Assembly (NCBI RefSeq): GCF_000160075.2
Contig: NZ_KI535340.1
Coordinates: 1,513,396-1,577,395, forward strand
DNA length: 64,000 bases
Direction of reading: 5' to 3'
DNA from: Abiotrophia defectiva ATCC 49176
GTDB taxonomy: Bacteria; Bacillota; Bacilli; Lactobacillales; Aerococcaceae
The notes beneath the pieces were generated by a model. It saw only the letters and a list, made by a program, of their open reading frames with translations. It was not told where the DNA came from and did no database searches. Shown one piece after another: positions 36,713 to 44,716 of the stretch. Made by a program: the position numbers and the translations under genes. How positions within the stretch are numbered: position 1 is the stretch's first letter; each line of letters opens with the position of its first letter.

Positions 36713-36782
36713 CGGGCACTTCCTAACATTTAGAAAAATTGAAAAACAAGCCCAAACCAAGGGCCTGAACTTGTTCTAGTGC

Positions 36783-37247
36783 TTAAAATTCGTAGGTCGC
36801 ATCTTCGGACGGAATCCGTCTTACTTCAACCTTAGTCCCTGATTGCGCCTGACTAGTTAGCCAATCCATTTCCTCTTGGCTTAAGGAAGTAGAGGCCGCA
36901 ATATGGCGTTTACCAGGTGACATATCCAAGTTACCAATATTGATATAGGGAATTTTGATTCCAGCAGCGACTATGCTTTGCAAGTCACGTATGTTTTCAA
37001 AAATTAGTAAGATCTTTTTATCTGAAGATAAGTTTGGAAGCTTATCAATGGCTCCTTGCAAGCTATAGTAGCGTGTAGGGTAATCATCTGGCACGGCCAT
37101 ATCTAGCAAGCCCTGCTGAACCTTATTTTGCGCAAGGGCATCGTTAATCACAATGATTGTATTGATTTCGAGTTTACTGCACCATCGAACTGAAATCTGA
37201 CCATGGATGAGTCGATTATCAACTCTGGCCATTTCGATTGTTGGCAT
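36783..37247 (-). CDS. Orphan PTS IIB component, mannose/sorbose family
   Basis: A 154-residue phosphocarrier of the mannose-class sugar phosphotransferase system. His15 in ARVDNRLIHGQ is the expected phosphorylation site, and the rest (VRWCSKLEINTIIVINDALA, GNLDMSPGKRHI) is typical of AgaB/ManL-type IIB proteins. No IIA, IIC or IID gene is nearby. A lone IIB may act as a regulatory module or partner with transporters elsewhere. It is divergent from an AraC regulator gene 200 bases away. Confidence 0.88.
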   Translation of the reverse strand: MPTIEMARVDNRLIHGQISVRWCSKLEINTIIVINDALAQNKVQQGLLDMAVPDDYPTRYYSLQGAIDKLPNLSSDKKILLIFENIRDLQSIVAAGIKIPYINIGNLDMSPGKRHIAASTSLSQEEMDWLTSQAQSGTKVEVRRIPSEDATYEF

Positions 37248-37448
37248 TGAGAATTCCTTCCTCTCATGACTAAATACTTTCTACAAACAATAGTATAATG
37301 CTATTTAGCGCCAGTTACAACTCTATTGACTGAATCTTAGCCATTTTTAATTTATCCTTTTTAACTTTTAGGACATTTTTAGTGATTAATAACCAAAATT
37401 GAGGTATACTAAAAGAGTAAATGCCCGAAAAAACAAAGGGGTGAACCT

Positions 37449-38612
37449 ATGTATATTAAGACGTCTGCCTTTGCTCATGCTGACTATTTTGATTCCCTCA
37501 CTAATTTTGACATGGATGGTCAGAAGCACCATAAGAAGTCCTTGACTATTAATCGCCAGAAGTCAGATAGTTTTCTTAAGTTTCCTGATACGGTGACCAT
37601 TACTGCTAAAAGCGGGATTGCTCTCATTATTATGACCCATAATCCCTATCTAGTAGATACCTATCAGGAGTTTGTTCTTCAAGGCTCTATCGAGCTGCAT
37701 GCCAACATCTGTTTTAATATTCTCTCTATTACGGATGAATGTAGTATTATTTTAGAGCCGCGCTTTAATCACCAACCAGAATTAGTACCTGCTAAACAAG
37801 CCCTTAAGGTGCGGGATTTTGTAGAAGAGATTAAAATTGAGAAAGTTTATGGCTTTTTCTACCAGGTTAAGACAGCGCCCTATCGCTTCAGTAATGACCA
37901 ACACGACTATTTTGAGATGACCATTGTCGACCAAGGCGAACTAGTCCACGAAGTTGACGGAGTCAAGCACACGGCCAAGCGCCACGATTGTATGCTCTAC
38001 TATCCTAAGCAGCGTCATAGTCAAATGGTTAAACGCGACGGTGTGTCCACCTATCTATCCATTATGTTTCAGGCTAGTGGCATTAGTCCCGAGCTCAAGA
38101 ATAAGATTGTCCACCTCAGCAATCACTATACCCAGGTCATCGAAAAAATGGTTGAGCTATCCAATCATCCTGGGGCGCCATTCTATGCTGATGAAATGAT
38201 TACGCTCTTTAAGTCGGTCATTATCCAGATGCTTAAGAGCGATCAGGCTTTTTATGATGAGCCCAGCACTTCTATGCGCGAGAATTACGAGAATGAGCTA
38301 TTCCAATCCATCGTGGATTATCTTCACCATCATGTGGAAGCTGAGAACCAGGTTAATGATTTGGTCAATCACTTCAATTTATCTCGCTCTACCCTACAGC
38401 TACTATTTAAAAAGTACGCCAATATGACGCCTAAAAACTATATTAACCAGCTTCGACTCAAACGTAGCAAGCTCTTAATTAAGGAATCAAAATTAACCCT
38501 ATCTGAGATTGCTGAAACTTTGGGCTACGGCTCGCTCCAGTATTTCTCTCGAGTTTTTACCCAAGAGTACGGTATGAGTCCATCCCATTACGCCAAACAA
38601 CTCCTCAAATAA
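37449..38612 (+). CDS. AraC-family transcriptional regulator
   Basis: A 387-residue regulator. About 150-220 form a cupin-like sensor (QHDYFEMTIVDQGELVHEVD, LYYPKQRHSQ), and the C-terminal 100 residues carry two helix-turn-helix units (VNDLVNHFNLSRSTLQLLFK and LSEIAETLGYGSLQYFSRVF). The extra N-terminal 130 residues are another beta-rich region. The ligand is probably a sugar or related compound by family. A TATACT -10 lies near 37402 with no clear -35. It is divergent from the orphan PTS IIB gene, a possible target. Confidence 0.88.
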   Translation: MYIKTSAFAHADYFDSLTNFDMDGQKHHKKSLTINRQKSDSFLKFPDTVTITAKSGIALIIMTHNPYLVDTYQEFVLQGSIELHANICFNILSITDECSIILEPRFNHQPELVPAKQALKVRDFVEEIKIEKVYGFFYQVKTAPYRFSNDQHDYFEMTIVDQGELVHEVDGVKHTAKRHDCMLYYPKQRHSQMVKRDGVSTYLSIMFQASGISPELKNKIVHLSNHYTQVIEKMVELSNHPGAPFYADEMITLFKSVIIQMLKSDQAFYDEPSTSMRENYENELFQSIVDYLHHHVEAENQVNDLVNHFNLSRSTLQLLFKKYANMTPKNYINQLRLKRSKLLIKESKLTLSEIAETLGYGSLQYFSRVFTQEYGMSPSHYAKQLLK

Positions 38613-38622
38613 AGATAAAAGC

Positions 38623-38657
38623 CCCGCCTGTCTCCAACTTTGGACTAGGCGGGTCTT
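38623..38657. terminator. Terminator between AraC and nrdH genes
   Basis: CCCGCCT (38623-38629) and AGGCGGG (38647-38653), with T run on the plus side and A run on the other, so it can serve both convergent genes. Confidence 0.8.
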
Positions 38658-38669
38658 TTATTATAAGTC

Positions 38670-38897
38670 TTAAGCTAGTTTTTCTAGCATGTCTGGACGG
38701 AAACCAAAGAATGGTTCGATGCCGTCAGCTACTACAACAGGCAAGGATTGGAAGCCAAGTGCTTGGACACGAGCTAGGGCCTCGCTATCTTGCATAACGT
38801 CTACTGCAGTGTATTCTAGATTGTGTTGATCTAAGAAACGCTTAGTAAAATCGCATTGCATACAGTTTGGTTTGGAATATACCGTAATTTTGTTCAT
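38670..38897 (-). CDS. nrdH: NrdH-type glutaredoxin-like protein
   Basis: A 75-residue redoxin with Cys12-Met-Gln-Cys15 (SKPNCMQCDFTKRFL), the cis-Pro stretch SLPVVVADG and the NrdH ending GFRPDMLEKLA. It supplies electrons to the class Ib ribonucleotide reductase NrdEF. nrdE, nrdF and nrdI are not adjacent, so it is a detached nrdH. Regulation by NrdR is suggested by two box-like sites at its promoter. Confidence 0.9.
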   Translation of the reverse strand: MNKITVYSKPNCMQCDFTKRFLDQHNLEYTAVDVMQDSEALARVQALGFQSLPVVVADGIEPFFGFRPDMLEKLA

Positions 38898-38929
38898 GAG
38901 TAGGATCCCCCCTTCGAATTTACTTTACT

Positions 38930-38958
38930 ATCATAACCCGATTGGAAGAAAAAGGCAA
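38930..38958 (-). promoter_or_regulatory. nrdH promoter
   Basis: On the minus strand: -35 TTGCCT (38958-38953), 17-base spacer, -10 TATGAT (38935-38930). Confidence 0.65.
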
Positions 38959-38972
38959 TCTATATCTAGTGA
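38957..38972 (-). promoter_or_regulatory. NrdR box-like site, promoter proximal
   Basis: AATCTATATCTAGTGA fits the NrdR consensus ACACWATATATWGTGT at 12 of 16 positions and touches the nrdH -35 element. Confidence 0.5.
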
Positions 38973-38997
38973 AAATTTTTGGTTTAATAAATTTTAC

Positions 38998-39013
38998 CTA
39001 CTATATATAGTGT
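38998..39013 (-). promoter_or_regulatory. NrdR box-like site, distal
   Basis: CTACTATATATAGTGT fits the NrdR consensus at 14 of 16 positions. It lies exactly 41 bases from the proximal box, close to four helical turns, so both would face the same side. Confidence 0.6.
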
Positions 39014-39084
39014 CGCCTCACGAACATTCCCCGATATAAGTCAAGTAAACGTTCAGTCATTTTTTGAGAAGTCAATAATCATTT

Positions 39085-39924
39085 TTAGTGATTAAGCTCA
39101 AAATCATCCTCAATTACATGGTAAATGAAAGGTTTTAGTGGAAAACGATGACCTAGTTCAGAATTTTGAGTGATCAGTGTCTTAGTCATACTACTAAGAT
39201 AGTCCACTAAAATTGGTCGCTGCCCCCTATCGTCTAATTCATTGAATTGTCCCAGACAAATTTCGCCTAAATCATCCAAGTTAACTAGCTGACTAAGCTG
39301 TACGATTAGGGACTGAATTCGTTCTAAGGAACCAGAACTAGCTTCTAGGTATAAGCGTCGCCCCACTATCTCTTGTGGCCAAAAGCTAGTACCAGCTAGT
39401 TTGAGAAAACAACGAATATTCCCACCAAAGGCTTCCAAATGGTTTTCAAACTTATTTTGCAAGAAGGACTCAAAATTGGCACGCGAGGCAGTATCTAACA
39501 CCAAGGCCAGAGGAAAGAAATTCACTGGCAGAATCATGTCATGAGCCAAACAGGCATTAAGCATCACGCTATTGTCACTGTAACCCATATAATAGACAGG
39601 CTTGTCGCGCTTTAAGTGTTGGAAAAATGCTTCCGGTAAAGCCGCTAGGGTCTGATTAGCTAAGTCCCCACCTGTTAAATCCATAATCCAGTCGACCTCA
39701 GAATCCGCTAGAGCCTGAGCTAAATAGTCAGCTCTTTGCGGAGCTGAGCAGTGATCACCTGTTTTCTCATCTAGCCAAATGCTAGGCCTAACCGAAACCT
39801 TGGCACCATATTGATGGGACAGAAGCTTGACTAAGGCATCCAGATTGTCTTGTGCTTGCAGGGTCTTGGCTTTACCATTAGAACATCCTAAAAGCACTAC
39901 GTGGCGACCTGTTAAGAGTTTCAT
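39085..39924 (-). CDS. S66-family peptidase (LD-carboxypeptidase/MccF-like)
   Basis: A 279-residue protein. The Ser nucleophile lies in YMGYSDNSVMLNA, after the family pattern APQRADYLAQALAD and DWIMDLTGGDLANQTL; a C-terminal GHRFPLKPF supplies the likely His, and LEASSGS may hold the Glu. Family members trim tetrapeptide ends from murein or cleave microcin C-type peptide-nucleotides. No signal peptide, so it acts in the cytosol. It is the last gene of the ABC transporter operon and is an unusual member for a tryptophan-type uptake system. Start ATG 39924 preferred over 39930 on ribosome-site spacing. Confidence 0.75.
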   Translation of the reverse strand: MKLLTGRHVVLLGCSNGKAKTLQAQDNLDALVKLLSHQYGAKVSVRPSIWLDEKTGDHCSAPQRADYLAQALADSEVDWIMDLTGGDLANQTLAALPEAFFQHLKRDKPVYYMGYSDNSVMLNACLAHDMILPVNFFPLALVLDTASRANFESFLQNKFENHLEAFGGNIRCFLKLAGTSFWPQEIVGRRLYLEASSGSLERIQSLIVQLSQLVNLDDLGEICLGQFNELDDRGQRPILVDYLSSMTKTLITQNSELGHRFPLKPFIYHVIEDDFELNH

Positions 39925-39939
39925 AAGCATTTCCTTTCC

Positions 39940-40731
39940 TTAGAAACTAGCTTGGGCTTCAGCCTCAATCAAGTCTTCCAGATGGCGATAAAGGACAGGC
40001 GCCGTTAAAGTCTTGACTTCATTTTGGTCATAGATATGTTGAATCTGCCCCTTGTGCATGAGCAAAATACGGTCGCAATATTGAATGGCATCAGGTAACT
40101 GATGCGTAATCATCAGCGCCGTCAAGCCTTCCTTCTCGATCAAGTCAGAGGTCATTTGCATAACCTGACGGGAGGTACGCGGATCCAAAGCAGCCGTATG
40201 CTCATCTAAGAGTAAGAGTTCTGGTCTTTTAAGGGTTGCCATGATTAAGGCGATGGCTTGGCGTTGACCACCAGATAGGGCTTCAATTGGCACATTTAAG
40301 CGATTTTCTAGCTCCAAATGGAATTGAGCCAGTAAATTTCTCATGGCCTCATAATTATCCTTGGTAAGTGACCGCTTAAAGCCAGGTTTTTGCCCCCGCC
40401 TAGAGGCTAGCATAAGATTCTCGAAGACCGTCATACGTGGGGCAGTCCCCATACGAGGATCTTGGAAAATGCGGCTAATGAGGGCTGCATTTTTGCTTTC
40501 AGCTTGGTTACTAATGACTTGGCCATTTAGTAGAATACTACCTGAGGTTACAGGTGTATGGCCAGTCAAGCAGTTAAGTAAGGTAGACTTTCCTGCCCCG
40601 TTAGTCCCAATAATTCCCAGTATTTCGCCCTTTTTGACTTGGAAAGAAATATCGCTCAATACCTGTAAAGGACTATCCTGCATGCGATAGAAGGTCTTGC
40701 TAATAGCTTGTACATCGAGTTGTATGGTCAT
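39940..40731 (-). CDS. ABC transporter ATP-binding protein (TrpZ-like)
   Basis: A 263-residue ATPase. Walker A is GTNGAGKSTLL, signature ALSGGQRQAIALI, Walker B LLLLDEHTAALD, with H-loop ITHQL. It partners with the permease 12 bases upstream and the binding protein before that. This three-gene set is the ABC_sub_bind class that in streptococci includes the tryptophan transporter TrpXYZ. Substrate assignment rests mainly on the leader peptide. Confidence 0.88.
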   Translation of the reverse strand: MTIQLDVQAISKTFYRMQDSPLQVLSDISFQVKKGEILGIIGTNGAGKSTLLNCLTGHTPVTSGSILLNGQVISNQAESKNAALISRIFQDPRMGTAPRMTVFENLMLASRRGQKPGFKRSLTKDNYEAMRNLLAQFHLELENRLNVPIEALSGGQRQAIALIMATLKRPELLLLDEHTAALDPRTSRQVMQMTSDLIEKEGLTALMITHQLPDAIQYCDRILLMHKGQIQHIYDQNEVKTLTAPVLYRHLEDLIEAEAQASF

Positions 40732-40743
40732 AATCCAATCCCC

Positions 40744-41619
40744 CTATCCTAATTTTTTAGCTTGGATTTTCTTGCGCATCGCTGGCAAGGCCAAGAAAAT
40801 GGCTAAGACTAAGGCTGAAATCAAGCGGAAGTCAGATGGCAAGAAGCCTAGCTTGAGCACGGCTACCAAGAGCAAGCGATATAGGACGGAACCCAAAACA
40901 ATAGCACCGAGGCGCATGGTGAGGGTCAGTTGCTTGAAGAGCATTTCCCCAATAATGATGGAAGAAAGTGCGATAATCACGGTTCCAGTCCCCATGTCCA
41001 CATCAGCATAACCATTTTGTTGGGCAATTAAAGCTCCGCTCATCGCAATAATTCCGTTGGAAGCCATGAGGGCTAAGCATTTCATTAACTTAACCGAAAT
41101 CCCCAAACTGTGAGCCATGACTTCATTATCACCAGAAGCCACCATTGACTGGCCCAAATCAGTCTTAAAGAAGTAGCCAAGCAATAGAATAACAATCAAG
41201 GTCAGAATAATACCCACCAGGAAAATTCGACTGGTAGAATCTGCTAATAGGTTAGTTAATAAATCATAAAGAGTCTTAACCTGGCGCAAACTCAAGTTGG
41301 CCCGTTCCATAATACGTAGGTTGATAGAATAAAAGGCCGTTAAGGTAATAATTCCCGCTAAGAGGGATGGGATTTCGAAATAGGTCATCAAAAGCCCAGT
41401 GACCAAACCTGTCAGCATCCCTGCCACAAAAGCAGTGATCAGGGACAAGACAGGGTGCAAGCCTAGGGTTAAGGTTTTGACTGCGACTGCCGCCCCAACC
41501 GCGAAGGAAGCTTCACTGGTCAGATCGGCAAAGTTCAGAATACGAAAGGTAATGTAAAGCCCAATCCCCATGAGGCTGTATAGCAGCCCCTGAGCGATGG
41601 CACTATAATAAATTCCCAT
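40744..41619 (-). CDS. ABC transporter permease (TrpY-like)
   Basis: A 291-residue inner-membrane permease with eight or so helices, of the branched-chain amino acid permease type. Family segments GIGLYITFRILNFADLTSEA and FAVGAAVAV at the N-terminus, and SLGISVKLMKCLALMASN in the middle, match. It lies between the binding protein gene (seven bases) and the ATPase gene. Confidence 0.88.
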   Translation of the reverse strand: MGIYYSAIAQGLLYSLMGIGLYITFRILNFADLTSEASFAVGAAVAVKTLTLGLHPVLSLITAFVAGMLTGLVTGLLMTYFEIPSLLAGIITLTAFYSINLRIMERANLSLRQVKTLYDLLTNLLADSTSRIFLVGIILTLIVILLLGYFFKTDLGQSMVASGDNEVMAHSLGISVKLMKCLALMASNGIIAMSGALIAQQNGYADVDMGTGTVIIALSSIIIGEMLFKQLTLTMRLGAIVLGSVLYRLLLVAVLKLGFLPSDFRLISALVLAIFLALPAMRKKIQAKKLG

Positions 41620-41626
41620 ATAGAAA

Positions 41627-42607
41627 TTACTCCTTACTTAAGTCCTTAAATTGAGAGCTTAGGTCGCTTGGTAATTTAATGCCTAGCTTCTCTACAGTTT
41701 GCCCGTTGTAGACTTTGACTGTCTCCTTGGCAAATTCGATTGGTAAATCAGAAATCTTGGTACCATCAATAATTTTGAGACCTAAATCTGCTGACTGCTT
41801 ACCAATATTCGTTTGGCTGATGGCGACTGACAAGAGGGCCCCTTCTTTAACTGCCTTCTCGTAAGTTGGAAGAACCGGAATCTTGGCCTTGTCAGTAACA
41901 TCTAGCAGTGTGCTAATTGAACTCGCAATGGTGTTATCCGTTGGAATGAAGATAGCTTGGCTCTTGCTTGCCAATTCTTCAGCAACTAAAGCCATGTCAT
42001 TAGTTGAGTCAATGGTCTTGACTTCCACCTTGTAGCCTAATTTTTCAGCAATAGCTTTGGCTTTTTCTACTTCAGCCTTGGCATTGTCTTCGCTAGTAGT
42101 GTACATCATCCCAATGGTTTTAACATCTAAGTCAAGAGACTTAAATTGCTTGAAGAGGTCTTCTAAAGGTGCAAAGTCACTAACCCCAGTGATATTCGCG
42201 TCTGTCTTGTCTAAGGCTGTCACTAATTTAGCGCTGACAGGATCCGTGATACCAGCTAAAACGATAGGAATTTTGTTAGTAGCTTGTTGTAAGGATTGTG
42301 CCACTGGAGTAGTAATAGCAAAGATTAAATCCGGTTCCTTAGCCACTACTTCTTCTGAAATGTTATGAAGTAGATTCATGTCCCCTTCTGCATTTTGAAA
42401 GTCGATTTCAAGGTTATCCCCTTCCTTGTAGCCATGGCTAGCGAGAGATTCCTTAATCCCACTGGTAATTTCATCCAAAGATGGATGGGTCACAAGTTGA
42501 ACGATGGCAACTTTTAATTTGGCAGGTGCTGCATGCGCCACTAGGCCTTGGCCAGCAATAAGAATTAAAGCAAAGAATAGTGCGACAAATTTAACTACTT
42601 TTTTCAT
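41627..42607 (-). CDS. ABC transporter substrate-binding protein (TrpX-like)
   Basis: A 326-residue binding protein of the ABC_sub_bind family. Typical segments are KVAIVQLVTHPSLDEI, IFAITTPVAQSLQQAT, IPIVLAGITDPVSAKLV and FIPTDNTIASSI. The N-terminus is a signal peptide (VALFFALILIAGQGLVAHA) but has no lipobox cysteine, so it would be cleaved by signal peptidase I or stay as a membrane anchor, whereas most Gram-positive binding proteins are lipoproteins. First gene of the operon controlled by the attenuator upstream. Confidence 0.88.
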   Translation of the reverse strand: MKKVVKFVALFFALILIAGQGLVAHAAPAKLKVAIVQLVTHPSLDEITSGIKESLASHGYKEGDNLEIDFQNAEGDMNLLHNISEEVVAKEPDLIFAITTPVAQSLQQATNKIPIVLAGITDPVSAKLVTALDKTDANITGVSDFAPLEDLFKQFKSLDLDVKTIGMMYTTSEDNAKAEVEKAKAIAEKLGYKVEVKTIDSTNDMALVAEELASKSQAIFIPTDNTIASSISTLLDVTDKAKIPVLPTYEKAVKEGALLSVAISQTNIGKQSADLGLKIIDGTKISDLPIEFAKETVKVYNGQTVEKLGIKLPSDLSSQFKDLSKE

Positions 42608-42644
42608 AATAAATCTCCTTTTTCTAATCAGAATTAGTTAGCAA

Positions 42645-42749
42645 CAAAAAATCCGACGCCAGCTATGCGTCGGATTAGAAGTCCTATCTAAAAACCTCTG
42701 GATCATCTACGCATAGTCTTGACTCAGTGTCTATGCAGTAAACAGAGGT
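42645..42749 (-). promoter_or_regulatory. Transcription attenuator: terminator, antiterminator and competing hairpin
   Basis: Minus-strand RNA. Terminator: ten-base perfect stem 42676-42667/42659-42650 (AATCCGACGC arm) followed by a T run. Antiterminator: CUAUGCGU (42716-42709) can pair with ACGCAUAG (42670-42663), which overlaps the terminator's first arm and loop. Competing hairpin: ACCUCUG (42749-42743) with CAGAGGU (42700-42694) and, inside it, GCAUAG (42736-42731) with CUAUGC (42716-42711), which hides the antiterminator strand. These are mutually exclusive. No T-box sequence is present. Confidence 0.75.
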
Positions 42750-42819
42750 GTTAGGCTACATAGATACAGCAGTATGTTAAACTGGGCTGTATCCATTGGA
42801 AATGTTCCAAGTCTACAAC

Positions 42820-42873
42820 CTATCTATGCCAGAATTGCCAGTATTTTGTTGCTTGTGTTTGACTTTGAAACAT
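42820..42873 (-). CDS. Leader peptide rich in aromatic residues
   Basis: A 17-codon open frame starts at ATG 42873, nine bases after AAAGG, and reads MFQSQTQATKYWQFWHR then stop. Within the last seven residues it has Tyr, Trp, Phe, Trp and His, including two UGG codons. The stop-codon end (CAUAGAUA) is complementary to UAUCUAUG further along the leader (near 42757-42764), so ribosome position can alter folding. This is the layout of a tryptophan/aromatic attenuation peptide. Confidence 0.65.
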   Translation of the reverse strand: MFQSQTQATKYWQFWHR

Positions 42874-42904
42874 TTGCCTCAACCTTTCATTATTTTATAA
42901 TCCT

Positions 42905-42933
42905 AGTTTAACCTTGTTTACAAGCAGTGTCAA
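42905..42933 (-). promoter_or_regulatory. Promoter of the ABC transporter operon
   Basis: On the minus strand: perfect -35 TTGACA (42933-42928), 17-base spacer, -10 TAAACT (42910-42905). The leader to the first gene is about 290 bases. Confidence 0.75.
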
Positions 42934-42952
42934 GACTAATTCAGAAAAAAAT

Positions 42953-44641
42953 TTAATCTTTGATTTCCATAGCTTCAACGGCTTCCGAACTTGGCGTTAC
43001 GCTCAAGGTTTTCTGACCCTCATAGATGACATAACCAGGTTTAGCACCATTTGGCTTTCGAAGATGCTTGACCTGCAAGTAGTCTACTGGAACATTGGCT
43101 GACTGCTGAAATTTAGAATAATAAGCTGCTAGCATGGCCGCTTCTGTTAGGGTTGTATCTGAAGGCTGGTCAGATTCAATAATGACATGTGAACCAGGAA
43201 TATTCTTAGCATGTAGCCACCAGAAGTTCTTATTGGCCTGTTTCAAGCTGAGCTGATCATTCTGAAGATTATTGCGCCCTACTAAGATTCGGGTCCCATC
43301 ACTTGCTTGATAAAGCCGAGGGCCCAAGCCCTTCTCCTGACGACGTTTTTTGAGATTTTGTTGCTTGGCACTTAGGTAGCCTTGCTCAGCTAATTCTAGC
43401 CGTATTTGTGCTACATCCTGGAGGTCAGCACGGCTAAGCTGTACTTGCACTGACTCCAAATAAGCGATTTCTTCTTGCGCAAGTTGACGTTGAAGCGCAA
43501 TATGCTTGAGCGCATCGCGGTACTTGGTATAACGCTTGAAATAGGCTTGACTATTCTCAATAGCTGTCTTGCGAGGATCCAATTCTATCTCGATGACTTG
43601 ATCATTATCATAATAATTTGGTAAAGCAACCTGAGTCTGCCCTTTTTGGATTTGATAGGCGTAGGCAGAGAGCAATTCCCCTTTGATGCGATAGCTTTCT
43701 GATTCAGAAGCCACAGCTTGATCTTTATCCAAATTAGCCAGTTTAAGTTGGTTACGGTCGATTAAGTACTGTAAACGTTGGTTTAAATCTCCCGTCATTT
43801 GCTTAATACGGTCCAGTCGAACACGCTCTGCATAATAGAAAGCAATCAAGCCTGACAATGTCTCATGGGCTATCCATTGGCCAGCGACAGCAGGCAAAGG
43901 CGTCATATAAAAATCAGGTTTATCAGCCTCCAAGAAATAGGCTCCTCCGGCATCCACAGTCTGGCAGAAATCAGCTAGCAGCTTATCCCAACTTGCTCCT
44001 TCTTGGACTTGAGCCAAGAAGGATTGACTAGCCAGTCGACCCAGTCCTTGTATGCGAGCTTGGACCTGCCCTGGGCTTGTTGCACTTGCTAAGTGTTCTG
44101 CTAATTCTGTTCTTTCTGCTTGGCTGAGCTTAAACAAGTTAACTTGATGCTCATCTTGAGGTGGCCGACGATAGTCAGCGCCAGGTTGCAACAAACGATA
44201 GGAATTTAAGGCCATTGGGACGTGCTTAAGACAGTCAATAACATTAACCAGGATAACATTAGAATGTCGCCCCATTAGTTCAATAATCAAGCGATAGACC
44301 TGGCTATCCCCCAACTCATCTCGTCCCGTAAAATGCAGCTCAAGAATCCGGTCGTTCTCAACTTGTTGAATATCCAGCAAAACGGCTTGTTCTAAATGTT
44401 TACGCAAGAGCATGCAGAACATTGGCGCGTGTTCAGGGTTAGAGGGACGCTCATCCGTCAAATGTAGGCGATAGTATTGAGGATGGATAGAAACCAGAAG
44501 ACGGAAATTTTGGCGTTGTGATCGAACGACTAGCTGCAATTCTTGCTCAAAGGGTTGATAAATTTTAGCAACTTTCCCTCCTATCAAGTGAGCACCTAGC
44601 TCCTTAACCAAGGCATGAGTTAGAAAACCATCAAAACTCAT
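42953..44641 (-). CDS. rqcH: Ribosome quality control factor RqcH (NFACT, FbpA-like)
   Basis: A 562-residue protein of the NEMF/Rqc2 family. The N-terminal NFACT-N domain starts MSFDGFLTHALVKELGAHL with GGKVAKIYQPFEQEL. A central coiled coil follows (about 285-430), then the NFACT-R domain with FWWLHAKNIPGSHVIIES near 455-475. It binds stalled 50S subunits and recruits tRNA-Ala for alanine tailing; older annotation is fibronectin-binding protein. Standard length, single gene between the transporter operon and a thioredoxin gene. Confidence 0.94.
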   Translation of the reverse strand: MSFDGFLTHALVKELGAHLIGGKVAKIYQPFEQELQLVVRSQRQNFRLLVSIHPQYYRLHLTDERPSNPEHAPMFCMLLRKHLEQAVLLDIQQVENDRILELHFTGRDELGDSQVYRLIIELMGRHSNVILVNVIDCLKHVPMALNSYRLLQPGADYRRPPQDEHQVNLFKLSQAERTELAEHLASATSPGQVQARIQGLGRLASQSFLAQVQEGASWDKLLADFCQTVDAGGAYFLEADKPDFYMTPLPAVAGQWIAHETLSGLIAFYYAERVRLDRIKQMTGDLNQRLQYLIDRNQLKLANLDKDQAVASESESYRIKGELLSAYAYQIQKGQTQVALPNYYDNDQVIEIELDPRKTAIENSQAYFKRYTKYRDALKHIALQRQLAQEEIAYLESVQVQLSRADLQDVAQIRLELAEQGYLSAKQQNLKKRRQEKGLGPRLYQASDGTRILVGRNNLQNDQLSLKQANKNFWWLHAKNIPGSHVIIESDQPSDTTLTEAAMLAAYYSKFQQSANVPVDYLQVKHLRKPNGAKPGYVIYEGQKTLSVTPSSEAVEAMEIKD

Positions 44642-44670
44642 TCAATCACATCCTTCCTTAAATCTTGAAT

Positions 44671-44701
44671 AAAAGAACAGCGCCTTAAGCACTGTTCTTA
44701 G
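44671..44701 (-). terminator. Terminator after the TlpA-like gene
   Basis: AAGAACAG (44673-44680) and CTGTTCTT (44692-44699); T run on the minus strand. Confidence 0.7.
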
Positions 44702-44716
44702 TATGAGTCACTTAAA

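Noticed and set aside
39068..39084. Repeat of CATTTTTAGTGATTA near 37376 and 39073
   Set aside because: A 15-base AT-rich match including a stop codon at one copy; no structure or shared context, so probably chance.
38941..39084. Small coding gene between the S66 and nrdH genes
   Set aside because: No frame with a ribosome site; the interval is explained by the nrdH promoter and NrdR-like boxes.
42645..42873. T-box riboswitch upstream of the transporter operon
   Set aside because: No T-box core sequence or specifier stem layout can be found; the leader frame with Trp codons explains the terminator better.
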